Assembly: GCA_012841485.1 (NCBI GenBank)
Contig: DUUU01000161.1
Location: forward strand, 1-17,754
DNA from: Armatimonadota bacterium
GTDB lineage: Bacteria; Armatimonadota; JAAZEB01
Length of the DNA stretch: 17,754 nt
Direction: 5' to 3'
The notes under the pieces are model-generated. The model ran no database searches, had not been told where the DNA came from, and saw nothing but the letters and a program-made list of their open reading frames with translations. A program made the position numbers and the translations under genes. This document shows positions 6,917 to 14,747 of the stretch, one piece after another. Positions within the stretch are counted from its first letter, which is position 1; every line of letters begins with the position of its first letter.

Positions 6917-8371
6917 TTACGCGAGAGGCAGAGTGACCGTCGCGGCGGTGCCTTCGCCGGGCGCGCTGTGGACCTCCAGCGAGCCACCGTGGGCGCGAGC
7001 AATGCTCTGACAGATCGCCAGACCGAGACCGGCGCCGCCGGAACCACTGGAGCGGGAGTCATCCACCCGGTAGAAGCGGTCGAGGATGTGGGGGAGATGC
7101 TCCGGCGGGATTCCCTCGCCGGTATCATGCACGGTGATGGCGATGGAATCTTGATGCCGGACGGCGCGGATGCCGATGGCGCCCTCTGCCGGCGTGTGCC
7201 GGTGGGCATTGGTCAATAGGTTGGTGAAGAGGGTGATGAGGAGACGGTGGTTCCCGTACACCCTCAGATCTGCCCCCTCCGAGGGGAGCTCGAACGTGAT
7301 GGCGCGCTCGTGGAGCGCCTCTGCCGCCGTGATCAGGATCTCGGAAAGCGGGACCTCTTCCGCGTCGGTGAGAAGCTGCGACGCATCTGCGCGGGCGAGG
7401 AGCAGCAGATCTTCGACGAGGCCACTCATGCGCTCCGTGGCCTGATGCACGCGCTCCAGGGTCTCCCGATACTCCTCGGCCGAGCGCGGTCGGGCGAGGG
7501 CGAGGCTGATGTTGCCCCGGAGTACGGTGAGCGGGGTGCGCAGCTCGTGCGAGGCATCCGCCGTGAAGCGCGCCTGCTGGCGGAACGCCCGTTCCAGGCG
7601 GTCCAGCATATCGTTGATAGTCTCTGCGAGCCCGGCGAACTCATCGCCGCCTACGACCGGGAGGCGATGTGACAGGCTCTCCTCCTGGATCTGATCGGCG
7701 GCGTGGCGCAGGGTGCGCACCGGAAGGAGGGCGCGACCGGTGAGGAAGGCGCCGACGAAGCCCGAGAGAAGCAGCGCGAAGGGGGTGAGCATCAAGAGCG
7801 TGCGGCTGCTGGCGCGCAAGGCATCCTGGTAGTCGCTCAGGAGGCGTACGATCTGGACCACGCCATCTACCCGCCCCTCATGGCGCACCGGCAGCGAGAG
7901 GATGCGCACCGGATCGCCTTCGAGAGTCGTGGTGACGCGCACGATCTCGCCCGTCTCGGCGGCGCGTTGGAAGGAAGCCTCGTCATACGGGGCCTCCGGG
8001 GTCAACCGCATGTAATCCCGGCGCGTGAGGGTGAGGGCCCGCGGTCGGTGAGGCGAGGAGCTGCCGGAACGGTTCCTCTCGTTGTTTCTTGCCGCCTGGC
8101 GGAAGGGGCGTGGGGGGCGGGCGCGTTCCTCGGCCTCGCGCTGCTGCCACGCTGCCCTTCGCTCCTCCTCATCCGCCGGGGCAAGCTCCAGGGCGCGGAC
8201 CATTCCCATGCCCCGGTCGAGCATCTGGCGGTCCAGCGAGCGAATCAGGTCGCCTTGCAGGACATAATGCGACGCGATGCCGAGGGTCAGGATCACCATC
8301 GCGAGGATGCTCACGTTCCAGGCCGTGAGCCGGAAACGAACCGAACGGGGGGTACGTCGGAAGGGGTTCAT
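6917..8371 (-). CDS. Two-component sensor histidine kinase (HAMP-HisKA-HATPase)
   Basis: This 484-residue inner-membrane kinase senses an envelope signal and phosphorylates the neighbouring response regulator. The order is TM1 (about 18-37), a periplasmic sensor loop (38-188), TM2 (about 191-212), HAMP (about 212-265), HisKA with FTADASHELRTPLT (phospho-acceptor His275), then HATPase_c with N-box NLLTNAHRH (384-392), G1 DTGEG (416-420), F-box DRFYRVD (431-437) and G2 GSGGAGLGLAI (443-453). All catalytic motifs are intact. The loop contains a strongly Arg/Pro/Glu-rich stretch (about 68-118) that looks disordered; no known sensor domain is recognisable. The layout resembles CusS/BaeS-type kinases. 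ATG 8371 overlaps the regulator's stop (ATGA). Confidence 0.94.
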   Translation of the reverse strand: MNPFRRTPRSVRFRLTAWNVSILAMVILTLGIASHYVLQGDLIRSLDRQMLDRGMGMVRALELAPADEEERRAAWQQREAEERARPPRPFRQAARNNERNRSGSSSPHRPRALTLTRRDYMRLTPEAPYDEASFQRAAETGEIVRVTTTLEGDPVRILSLPVRHEGRVDGVVQIVRLLSDYQDALRASSRTLLMLTPFALLLSGFVGAFLTGRALLPVRTLRHAADQIQEESLSHRLPVVGGDEFAGLAETINDMLDRLERAFRQQARFTADASHELRTPLTVLRGNISLALARPRSAEEYRETLERVHQATERMSGLVEDLLLLARADASQLLTDAEEVPLSEILITAAEALHERAITFELPSEGADLRVYGNHRLLITLFTNLLTNAHRHTPAEGAIGIRAVRHQDSIAITVHDTGEGIPPEHLPHILDRFYRVDDSRSSGSGGAGLGLAICQSIARAHGGSLEVHSAPGEGTAATVTLPLA

Positions 8372-9093
8372 CGCGATGCGTCTCGAGAATCGCTGGCCGG
8401 AGGCGGCTCCGCTTTCGGCGCGGGATCGCGCACCTCGAGCACGTAGCCCTGTCCATACACGGTGTGGATCAGCTTCACGGGGAAATCCGCGTCAATCTTC
8501 TTGCGCAGGCCCTTGATGTGTACATCCACCGTGTTCGAGTAGCTCTCGTCATCCATCCAGACGCGCTCCTGGATCACTTCGCGGCTCAGAATCTGTCCCT
8601 CATGGGCGGCGAGCGCCTCCAGCAGCTCGTACTCGCGCGCGGTGAGATCCATCCTGCGGCCGGCGCGGGCCACGGTGCGCGCGGTTGTATCCACCTCCAG
8701 GTCGGCCACGCGGATGAGCCGGCCCTTATGGATCCGGTCTCGCCGCGTCAGGGCCTGCACGCGAGCCAGCAGCTCGCTGAAGTCGAACGGCTTGCAGAGA
8801 TAGTCGTCGGCGCCGGTCTCCAGGCCGCGCACCCGGTCGCGCACGGCGTCGCGTGCCGTGAGCATCAGGATCGGCGTAGTCACCCGGCGCTCGCGTAGCT
8901 CGCGGCAAACGCTCCACCCATCGCGTCGGGGCAGCATGATGTCGAGGATGATCACGCCGAAGCGCTGTTCCAGGGCCAGGCGCAACCCCGTCTCCCCGTC
9001 AGGGGCGACGGTGACGTGATAGTGGTATTCCTGCAAGCCACGCTGCACGAACTCCGCGATCCCCGCCTCGTCTTCGACCAGTAGTACCCGCAT
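8368..9093 (-). CDS. OmpR/PhoB-family response regulator (CusR/CopR-like)
   Basis: This DNA-binding response regulator has 241 residues. The receiver domain (1-115) shows the acidic pair Glu7/Asp8, phospho-acceptor Asp51 (VIILDIMLPRRDGW), Thr79 and Lys101 (YLCKPFDF). The winged-helix effector domain (about 128-222) ends with the usual DVHIKGLRKKID ... VYGQGYVLE. The receiver and linker (KPFDFSELLARV) resemble the CusR/CopR/QseB branch. ATG 9093 was chosen for GAGGAGAGGG directly upstream and because MRVLLVEDE is the canonical start; the frame is open 53 more codons upstream with no family similarity. It is first in the operon with the kinase. Family members bind 11-bp direct repeats, which is exactly what precedes three neighbouring operons. 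No such repeat lies upstream of this gene (9094-9294). Confidence 0.95.
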   Translation of the reverse strand: MRVLLVEDEAGIAEFVQRGLQEYHYHVTVAPDGETGLRLALEQRFGVIILDIMLPRRDGWSVCRELRERRVTTPILMLTARDAVRDRVRGLETGADDYLCKPFDFSELLARVQALTRRDRIHKGRLIRVADLEVDTTARTVARAGRRMDLTAREYELLEALAAHEGQILSREVIQERVWMDDESYSNTVDVHIKGLRKKIDADFPVKLIHTVYGQGYVLEVRDPAPKAEPPPASDSRDASR

Positions 9094-9294
9094 CCCTCTC
9101 CTCAGATGGTGGAACCAGGGCGGTTCATCTGTTGGAATTCCGAGATAAAGAACGTTCAGATGGTTGCTGCGTTCTCCCGCCGGCGCGCCACCTTCGATAC
9201 CTCGGATTCCTTGTCTCGGAAACTCTGGTTCGTCCGGAACATAGGACGCCACGATGCCTCGGCAGGTTGCATGGTGCAGGCCGATCCGGCGCGA

Positions 9295-11988
9295 TCACCT
9301 GGGCGCGCGGGCCACCGGGGTCTGTCCGATGCGATGCTCGCCCTGGAAGCTGCCGCCTGGCGCGAAGAGGAACGTGGCGGTCTGCGTTTTCGCGTTCCAC
9401 TCGAAGCCCGGCTCCTCGGCCACCACCAGCCGGGTGTTGGCGCCCGCTTCCGTGGCCGAAACGACCGTGTAGGGCGAGATCCGCTTGCCCGCGTGGTCAA
9501 GCGTGACCACGCTTCCGGCGTCGGGCCGGAAGTGGCCCTCGACCAGGAACGAGCGTTCAGCGCGGTCGACCGTCAGCAGACGGTGGGTGCTCCCAGGCCC
9601 TGATCCCATCTTCAGATCGCCCCAGGAGAGGCTGCCCTGGACGAGCGTTGCGCCCAGGATCGCATTCCCGCGTGACCGGAGCAAAGCCCACTCTGCGGTG
9701 GCCGCGAGCGGCCGACCGTTCCAGACGCCCCGCGCGTTGCGGGCATCGAGGAGAAGCAGATCACGCCGCCCGCCTGCAAGCTCGATTTCGATGGCCTCAG
9801 ATGCGCCGGGGATCTCCGCGCGGCGCACGCCCGTGATCGCAGGCGTTCCCTTCACCGGCTCGATGACGCTGACGAAACGCGAACGCGGCCCTGGCCGGCG
9901 GAGGAGGGAGAAGGCGCGCCGGCATTCCGCCAGCTTCGCGTCGTTCTCGCGCGCCCCGCGCACGGCCGGGCCGTGGCCCAGCACCAACTCGTCACCCGCG
10001 GAGACTGCGAGGTGGACTCGCAGGCGGACTGGATTGTCAGGCAGGGTGTAGCTCACCTGGCAGATGCCAGGGCGCGTGAACGGCGCATGGGAGAGGCCCC
10101 CCAGATAGCCGTACCCATAGCCGGGCGTGGCCAGCTCTCGGGTGCCTTCGCCCTCGTGACGGGCCGGCGTAAACTGCACCCCGGGCGGCAGCAGGCTCTC
10201 CATCGGGGCGAGAGTGAGTGCCTGGCTGGCCATCTCGGCGCGCATCTCCTGCTCCTCGTCGGCACTGCCGTGCAGGATGTAGTCGTGGTGCTCACCCCCT
10301 TCCACTTCGAACAGGTCAAGCAGGTAGCCGGACGAGCCTTCCGCCGCCACCAGGGCCAGCGTGCGCTGGTAACGCTTCGCCAATTCCGGGTAGACCTCCG
10401 GATTCTCTACTGAGACGATCTGGCAGCTCGCATCGCGAGGTTCGAAGAATCGAAGCCGCCCGAAGGTGGAGCGCGCGCCGCGGCCGGCGACCTGGTTTCT
10501 CGCGTCGATCAACACGGTATTGTGCATCGCTGTAGCCAGGGTCGCCGCGTGCTGGCGCGTGTGCGTGTAACCCAGATCGGAGAGGAGCTCCTTGCCATGC
10601 GCGAAGAGGAGCAGACTGAGGCCGTCGTAGTGCAGGTGCCCATGGCCGGGTGACCAGGTGAGGTGTGCTTGCACCTGCGCATCGCCCGCGCCGTGGCCCA
10701 GGCAGGCGTGCCCGAGCGCGGGCAGTAGGAACGGCTTCGACTCCTCCAGCGGGCGCCCGCCATTGGTGGACCAGGTGTCGTGGATCGGCACGTAGCGACC
10801 GTTGGGAAGGCGCATCAGCTCCAGGAAGCGGCGGGCGGCCGCCACGGTGGGGAAGCTCGCCTCGATATCCAGATTATCAAAGCGCTTGCCCGTCTCCGGA
10901 TGGGTATAGCCGGGAGGATCGGAATAGCCGCGAGCCGCCGCGAAGACGTTGCTGAGGGCCCCCACGACTTGCTGATGATACGAAGGGGCGCCCTCTTGCC
11001 AGGAGCCATCCGCGAAGAACTGCTCGGTGGTCAGCCGGTCCAGCCGTCCGACGGCGGTATGGATGTAGTCTGGGCGCCCGAGCACGCGGCCGGCGCGGAT
11101 CACCTGGGCCCACATGACCGGGCTCATGTTGCAGAAATCCTCGCGGTTTGCAAGCACCCCATCCACCGCCAGGATGAAGAAGCGCCGGATCTCCTCGGGG
11201 ACATCCTTGCCGGTCTCCCGTGAGAGCCGCTCCAGCTCGCCGCTCGTGGCAATCAGGTCATAGGCCTCTATCAGGAGCGACGGAACATCCAGGTAGGCCC
11301 ACCAGGTCCAGCGTGCGGTGCGGAAATTCCCCAACAGATCCTTGGGTGCGACGTCGCCCTCAAAGATCACTTTCTGGCGGAAGGGAAAGTCGAAATGGTA
11401 GCAGTAGCCGGGGAAGACCTCGGCGAAGCGGTGGAGGAGGAGGGCCGCGCGCCGGGCGCACTTCCGGTCGCCGGTAGTGGCGTAGACGCGGGCCAGCTTG
11501 TTGGCGGCGCTCTCCAGGTAGCGGGCCTTGTGATAGTCGATGCGTGCCGCGAAATGGTAGCGATAGCCCTTGGCGTCGGCCCAATAGGGATAGGTGTGGA
11601 TCTCGCCGCGGGGGTTTTTCACCTCCAGCCGGCCGGTCATCGGGTACTTCTCGCTGGGATAGACGTGCTGGCAGTAGCGGCAGCGCATTTCGTCCGGGCG
11701 CTCGATGCGCCAGCACTTCCACTGGGAGAGATTGCCGCTATCAGCAAACTGGCCCTCCTGCCGGCCCTCGGTGCAGTTGGGGCAGCCGACGAAGTAGAGA
11801 CCCGATTGGGTGGGCACCAGGGAGACCAGACGCTTCTCCTCCATCGCGAGGACGGGCGCGAGTTCGGCGCGGTATCCCTCGGCCGCCTGCGCGCTCACCT
11901 GAACGGGCAGAACCGGGTGCCGGACGCCCGGCTGCGGCATCGGAGCCGCCAGAAGCAACAAGGTGGTCAGTCCTGCAATCGGCATCAT
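9295..11988 (-). CDS. Secreted heparinase II/III-family polysaccharide lyase-like protein
   Basis: This 897-residue secreted protein belongs to the heparinase II/III fold, whose members cleave uronic-acid polysaccharides (heparin, alginate, related) by beta-elimination. ATG 11988 opens a signal peptide (MMPIAGLTTLLLLAAP) and has GAAGAGAGG upstream; the frame is open 14 codons further. The middle part is the alpha/alpha-toroid, with MSPVMWAQV (288-296) and DGSWQEGAPSYHQQ (327-340). The C-terminal beta-sandwich part starts with HGHLHYDG (449-456) and LLSDLGY (468-474), then AMHNTVLID (487-495), all family hallmarks. Oddly, an N-terminal CPNC (69-72) and CRYC (103-106) form a probable zinc ribbon. 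It is monocistronic in this window and divergent from the PPC-domain gene. The substrate is unknown. Confidence 0.88.
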   Translation of the reverse strand: MMPIAGLTTLLLLAAPMPQPGVRHPVLPVQVSAQAAEGYRAELAPVLAMEEKRLVSLVPTQSGLYFVGCPNCTEGRQEGQFADSGNLSQWKCWRIERPDEMRCRYCQHVYPSEKYPMTGRLEVKNPRGEIHTYPYWADAKGYRYHFAARIDYHKARYLESAANKLARVYATTGDRKCARRAALLLHRFAEVFPGYCYHFDFPFRQKVIFEGDVAPKDLLGNFRTARWTWWAYLDVPSLLIEAYDLIATSGELERLSRETGKDVPEEIRRFFILAVDGVLANREDFCNMSPVMWAQVIRAGRVLGRPDYIHTAVGRLDRLTTEQFFADGSWQEGAPSYHQQVVGALSNVFAAARGYSDPPGYTHPETGKRFDNLDIEASFPTVAAARRFLELMRLPNGRYVPIHDTWSTNGGRPLEESKPFLLPALGHACLGHGAGDAQVQAHLTWSPGHGHLHYDGLSLLLFAHGKELLSDLGYTHTRQHAATLATAMHNTVLIDARNQVAGRGARSTFGRLRFFEPRDASCQIVSVENPEVYPELAKRYQRTLALVAAEGSSGYLLDLFEVEGGEHHDYILHGSADEEQEMRAEMASQALTLAPMESLLPPGVQFTPARHEGEGTRELATPGYGYGYLGGLSHAPFTRPGICQVSYTLPDNPVRLRVHLAVSAGDELVLGHGPAVRGARENDAKLAECRRAFSLLRRPGPRSRFVSVIEPVKGTPAITGVRRAEIPGASEAIEIELAGGRRDLLLLDARNARGVWNGRPLAATAEWALLRSRGNAILGATLVQGSLSWGDLKMGSGPGSTHRLLTVDRAERSFLVEGHFRPDAGSVVTLDHAGKRISPYTVVSATEAGANTRLVVAEEPGFEWNAKTQTATFLFAPGGSFQGEHRIGQTPVARAPR

Positions 11989-12354
11989 TCGCCTCTCTTC
12001 CCAAACGTGCGCGCAACCCAGGCCCTGCATGAGGGCGCGGTGCCGTTGCCCTCTCCTTTCGACACCGGGTCCCGTTTCTCCGCCCGACGAGTAGGGATGG
12101 CCAAACCGCGCTGCCGGTGATCGGCGTCGGAGGCGCCGGGCGCTTGCCCGCTGTGGTCAGCAGTGCAGGTGAGGCAGGAGTGAGACGGGAGCGCGTAGAA
12201 AGAGGGCATCGGCTGGCGGCGTTCCGCAGACGAACGCTGCCAGGGGGGGGCCGATGGCGCCAGTGCGCCGCCACGGGCCACGGCCCGGATGCAGATAACC
12301 GCTCGGGTACGCGTTGCGGGGGCAGCGCCTGCCGCCCCTGGGAGGAATGCAGCC
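11989..12354. other. Divergent intergenic region between the heparinase-like and PPC-domain genes
   Basis: These 366 bp separate two divergently transcribed genes, so both promoters should lie here, but I see no convincing -35/-10 pair on either strand. Open frames crossing it are compositional. It contains the hairpin at 12213-12243, an 8-G run directly after that hairpin, and a short CGGGC-GCTT-GCCCG hairpin (12137-12150). The ribosome-binding site GGAGGA (12341-12346) sits 8 nt before ATG 12355. Confidence 0.5.
12213..12243. repeat. Inverted repeat in the divergent intergenic region
   Basis: CTGGCGGCGTTC (12213-12224) pairs with GAACGCTGCCAG (12232-12243), a 12-bp stem with one G-T mismatch and a 7-nt loop. 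It could be an operator for both divergent genes, or an RNA hairpin in the 5' leader of the PPC-domain gene. The long stem is unlikely to be chance, but its function is unknown. Confidence 0.45.
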
Positions 12355-14745
12355 ATGGGATCGCTGCTGCCGCGCAGAGGGCTGGACGCGGGATGGGCGA
12401 AACTGGGCCTGAGAACCGGACTCGTCGTGGGGTTCCTGGTTGCGCTCGCCGTGCCGGCAGTCGCCGGGCCGGGCTTTCGCGAGCCGCACATCGCTTATCT
12501 CTTTCCCGCCGGCTGGCAGCGGGGGAATGTGATCCGCGTCTGGTGCGGCGGGCAATACCTGGGCGGCATGGATCGCGTGCATGTCTCCGGGAAAGGCGTT
12601 CGCGGGAGGGTTCTGTTCTACGCTCCGCCCCTCAACAGCGAGGATTTCGACGAGCTGCGCAGGCGGCGCGCCGCGCGGGGGAATCAGCCTGCCACTGCCC
12701 TGCAAGCGAGCGCCGGTCAAGGCACTGAGGGGAAGAAGTGGAACCCCCTGATCGATCTCCTCGATGAGCTCAACCCTCTGGAACTGCAGACGGTGCTCGG
12801 TGATTTCTTCAGCCCCAACACCAAGCGCCAGCCCAACGCGCAGATATCAGACACAGCGTTCCTCGAACTCACCCTCGATCCCGATGCGGAGCCGGGCGAC
12901 CGCGAAGTGCGCATCGGAACCCCCAACGGCCTGACCAACCCCATGCTCTTCCAGGTGGGCGTTTCTCCAGAGGTGTACGAGGTGCAGCCGTTCGGGGTGA
13001 TCAAGCGGGCTACGCCGGTGCTGGAGCCGCCCGTGGTGATCAACGGCCAATGCACGCCTGGCGACGTGGATCGCTTTCGCATTCGCGCCCGCCGGGGGCA
13101 GCGCCTCGTCTTCCAGGTGTTCGCCCGGCATCTCAATCCCTACCTGGCGGATGCCGTGCCCGGCTGGTTCCAGGCACTGATTGCCCTTCACGATGCCCGG
13201 GGCCAGCAGGTGGCGTTTGCGGATGATGACCACTTTGACCCCGACCCGGTGCTCCTCTACGAGGTGCCCGAGGACGGGGAGTACACGCTTGAGATCCGCG
13301 ATGCCCTCTACCGCGGGCGCGAGGATTTCGTCTACCGCGTGCAGGTCTCGGAGCAGCCCTTTATCACGCGCATCTTCCCGCTCGGGGGGCGGGAGGGCAC
13401 GGATGTGAATGTACTGCTCGGGGGCTGGAACCTCGCGGCGAAGGCGGCGCGCCTGGATACGCGGCCCGGGCACGACGAGATTCGGCGGCTCGCCTTGCCG
13501 GCAGGCACCGGCGCGCGCCACCACCTCGCCTATGCCGTGAACACGCTGCCCGAGGTGTTCGAGGAAGAGCCCAACGACACGCGCAAAGAGGCGCGGCGGG
13601 TGACGCTTCCGGTGATTGTCAACGGCGTTATCAGCCGGCCGGGCGACGTGGACTGCTACCAGTTCCGGGGCCGCGCCGGCGAAACCGTCGTTGCTGCCAT
13701 CAACGCGCGCGCGCTCGGATCGCCTCTCGATTCCCTCGTGCGCCTGAGTGACGCCGGGGGACGCGTGCTGGTCTGGAATGATGATCACCCGGATCCGGCG
13801 CTTGGGCTTCTGGCGCACCATGCCGACTCCTACCTCAGCGCCCGGCTCCCCAAAGACGGCGATTACCTCGTCTCGATCACCGATACGGCGCGTCAGGGCG
13901 AGGAGGCATTTGGCTATCGCCTGCGCATCGGGCCGCCCCAGCCCGATTTCGCCCTGCGGGTGGCGCCCGCGAGCGTGAATCTGCCCGGCAGCGGTATCCT
14001 GCCCCTGACGGTGCGCGCCGTGCGCCGGGATGGCTTCACAGGGGCGATTGAGCTGGCGCTGAACGATCCGCCCGCGGGTTTTCGGCTGGGAGGCGCGTGG
14101 GTTCCCCCCGGTCGCGACACGGTTCGGGTGACGCTGTCGGCCCCCGGGGGCGTGCCGGGAGAGCCGGTGGCGCTGCGCATCGAGGGCCGTGCCCGGATCG
14201 GCGACGCGGTGGTCACCCGGGTGGCCGTGCCCGCGCAGGAGATGGAGCAGGCGTTCGCCTACTGGCACCTGGTGCCGCGCCAGGAGCTTCTGGTCGATGC
14301 CACGCGCGTGCGTGGGGCTGCGCCCGCCGAGGTGGTCGGCGCCGTCCCCATCCGGGTTCCCGCAGGTGGGTCGGCGCAGGCGCGCGTGAAGGTGCCCTGG
14401 CGGTGGGCGCTTCCCAACGTCGAGCTAGAACCGAATGAGCCCCCCAAAGGAATTACGGTGGGCCACGCCATGGCCCTGGCGGGAGACCTGGCGTTCGCCA
14501 TCAAAGCGGATGCGACCGCGGTGAAGCCCGGAGACGCCGACAACCTGATTATCGAGGCGTTCGCCCGGCAGCGGGACGGCCGGCGTTCATCCCTCGGCTT
14601 TCTGCCGGCCATACCGATTGAGGTGGTCCCCAGAACCGGGCACGGAGTGTCGATGAGGCGCTCGCCTGGAAGGCACACGGCGCGTGGTAAGCGCCGTCCG
14701 GCCGTGCCAGCGCCCTATGGGATGAGGCATCATGAAAGGGTGTGA
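12355..14745 (+). CDS. Secreted PPC-domain protein of planctomycete type
   Basis: This 796-residue secreted protein is probably non-catalytic. ATG 12355 was chosen for GGAGGA 8 nt upstream and because it leads into a signal peptide (LGLRTGLVVGFLVALAVPAVAG, about residues 17-38); the frame is open 22 codons further. An opening PAGWQRGNVIRVWCGGQYLG segment is followed by two pre-peptidase C-terminal (PPC) beta-sandwich domains, about 225-332 and 404-530, each with PGDVD plus aromatic and DD motifs (ADDDHFDPD, WNDDHPDP). An IPT-like segment (PFITRIFPLGG) separates them. Such proteins are common in planctomycete-like genomes, often beside secreted sugar-degrading genes. The last 39 or so residues (after IPIEVVP) are basic and low in family similarity, suggesting a lost stop or frameshift. 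It is the first gene of the + strand operon. Confidence 0.8.
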   Translation: MGSLLPRRGLDAGWAKLGLRTGLVVGFLVALAVPAVAGPGFREPHIAYLFPAGWQRGNVIRVWCGGQYLGGMDRVHVSGKGVRGRVLFYAPPLNSEDFDELRRRRAARGNQPATALQASAGQGTEGKKWNPLIDLLDELNPLELQTVLGDFFSPNTKRQPNAQISDTAFLELTLDPDAEPGDREVRIGTPNGLTNPMLFQVGVSPEVYEVQPFGVIKRATPVLEPPVVINGQCTPGDVDRFRIRARRGQRLVFQVFARHLNPYLADAVPGWFQALIALHDARGQQVAFADDDHFDPDPVLLYEVPEDGEYTLEIRDALYRGREDFVYRVQVSEQPFITRIFPLGGREGTDVNVLLGGWNLAAKAARLDTRPGHDEIRRLALPAGTGARHHLAYAVNTLPEVFEEEPNDTRKEARRVTLPVIVNGVISRPGDVDCYQFRGRAGETVVAAINARALGSPLDSLVRLSDAGGRVLVWNDDHPDPALGLLAHHADSYLSARLPKDGDYLVSITDTARQGEEAFGYRLRIGPPQPDFALRVAPASVNLPGSGILPLTVRAVRRDGFTGAIELALNDPPAGFRLGGAWVPPGRDTVRVTLSAPGGVPGEPVALRIEGRARIGDAVVTRVAVPAQEMEQAFAYWHLVPRQELLVDATRVRGAAPAEVVGAVPIRVPAGGSAQARVKVPWRWALPNVELEPNEPPKGITVGHAMALAGDLAFAIKADATAVKPGDADNLIIEAFARQRDGRRSSLGFLPAIPIEVVPRTGHGVSMRRSPGRHTARGKRRPAVPAPYGMRHHERV
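14677..14697 (+). repeat. Hairpin inside the 3' tail of the PPC-domain gene
   Basis: ACGGCGC (14677-14683) and GCGCCGT (14691-14697) form a perfect 7-bp stem with a 7-nt loop. It falls in the unusual tail region and about 50 bp before the aminotransferase start, so it may have been an intergenic processing or attenuation hairpin before the reading frame extended through it. Confidence 0.35.
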
Positions 14746-14747
14746 CC

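Noticed and set aside
9138..9221. Inverted repeat TTCCGAGA (9138-9145) and TCTCGGAA (9214-9221) upstream of the response regulator
   Set aside because: The arms are short (8 bp) and about 70 bp apart, so chance is likely and no promoter element aligns with them.
9093..9252. 53-codon N-terminal extension of the response regulator
   Set aside because: The receiver domain starts exactly at MRVLLVEDE with GAGGAGAGGG in front; the extension shows no domain.
12847..14268. 473-codon open frame on the minus strand inside the PPC-domain gene
   Set aside because: It is a His/Arg/Gly-rich shadow with no domain; the + strand frame has a signal peptide and PPC domains.
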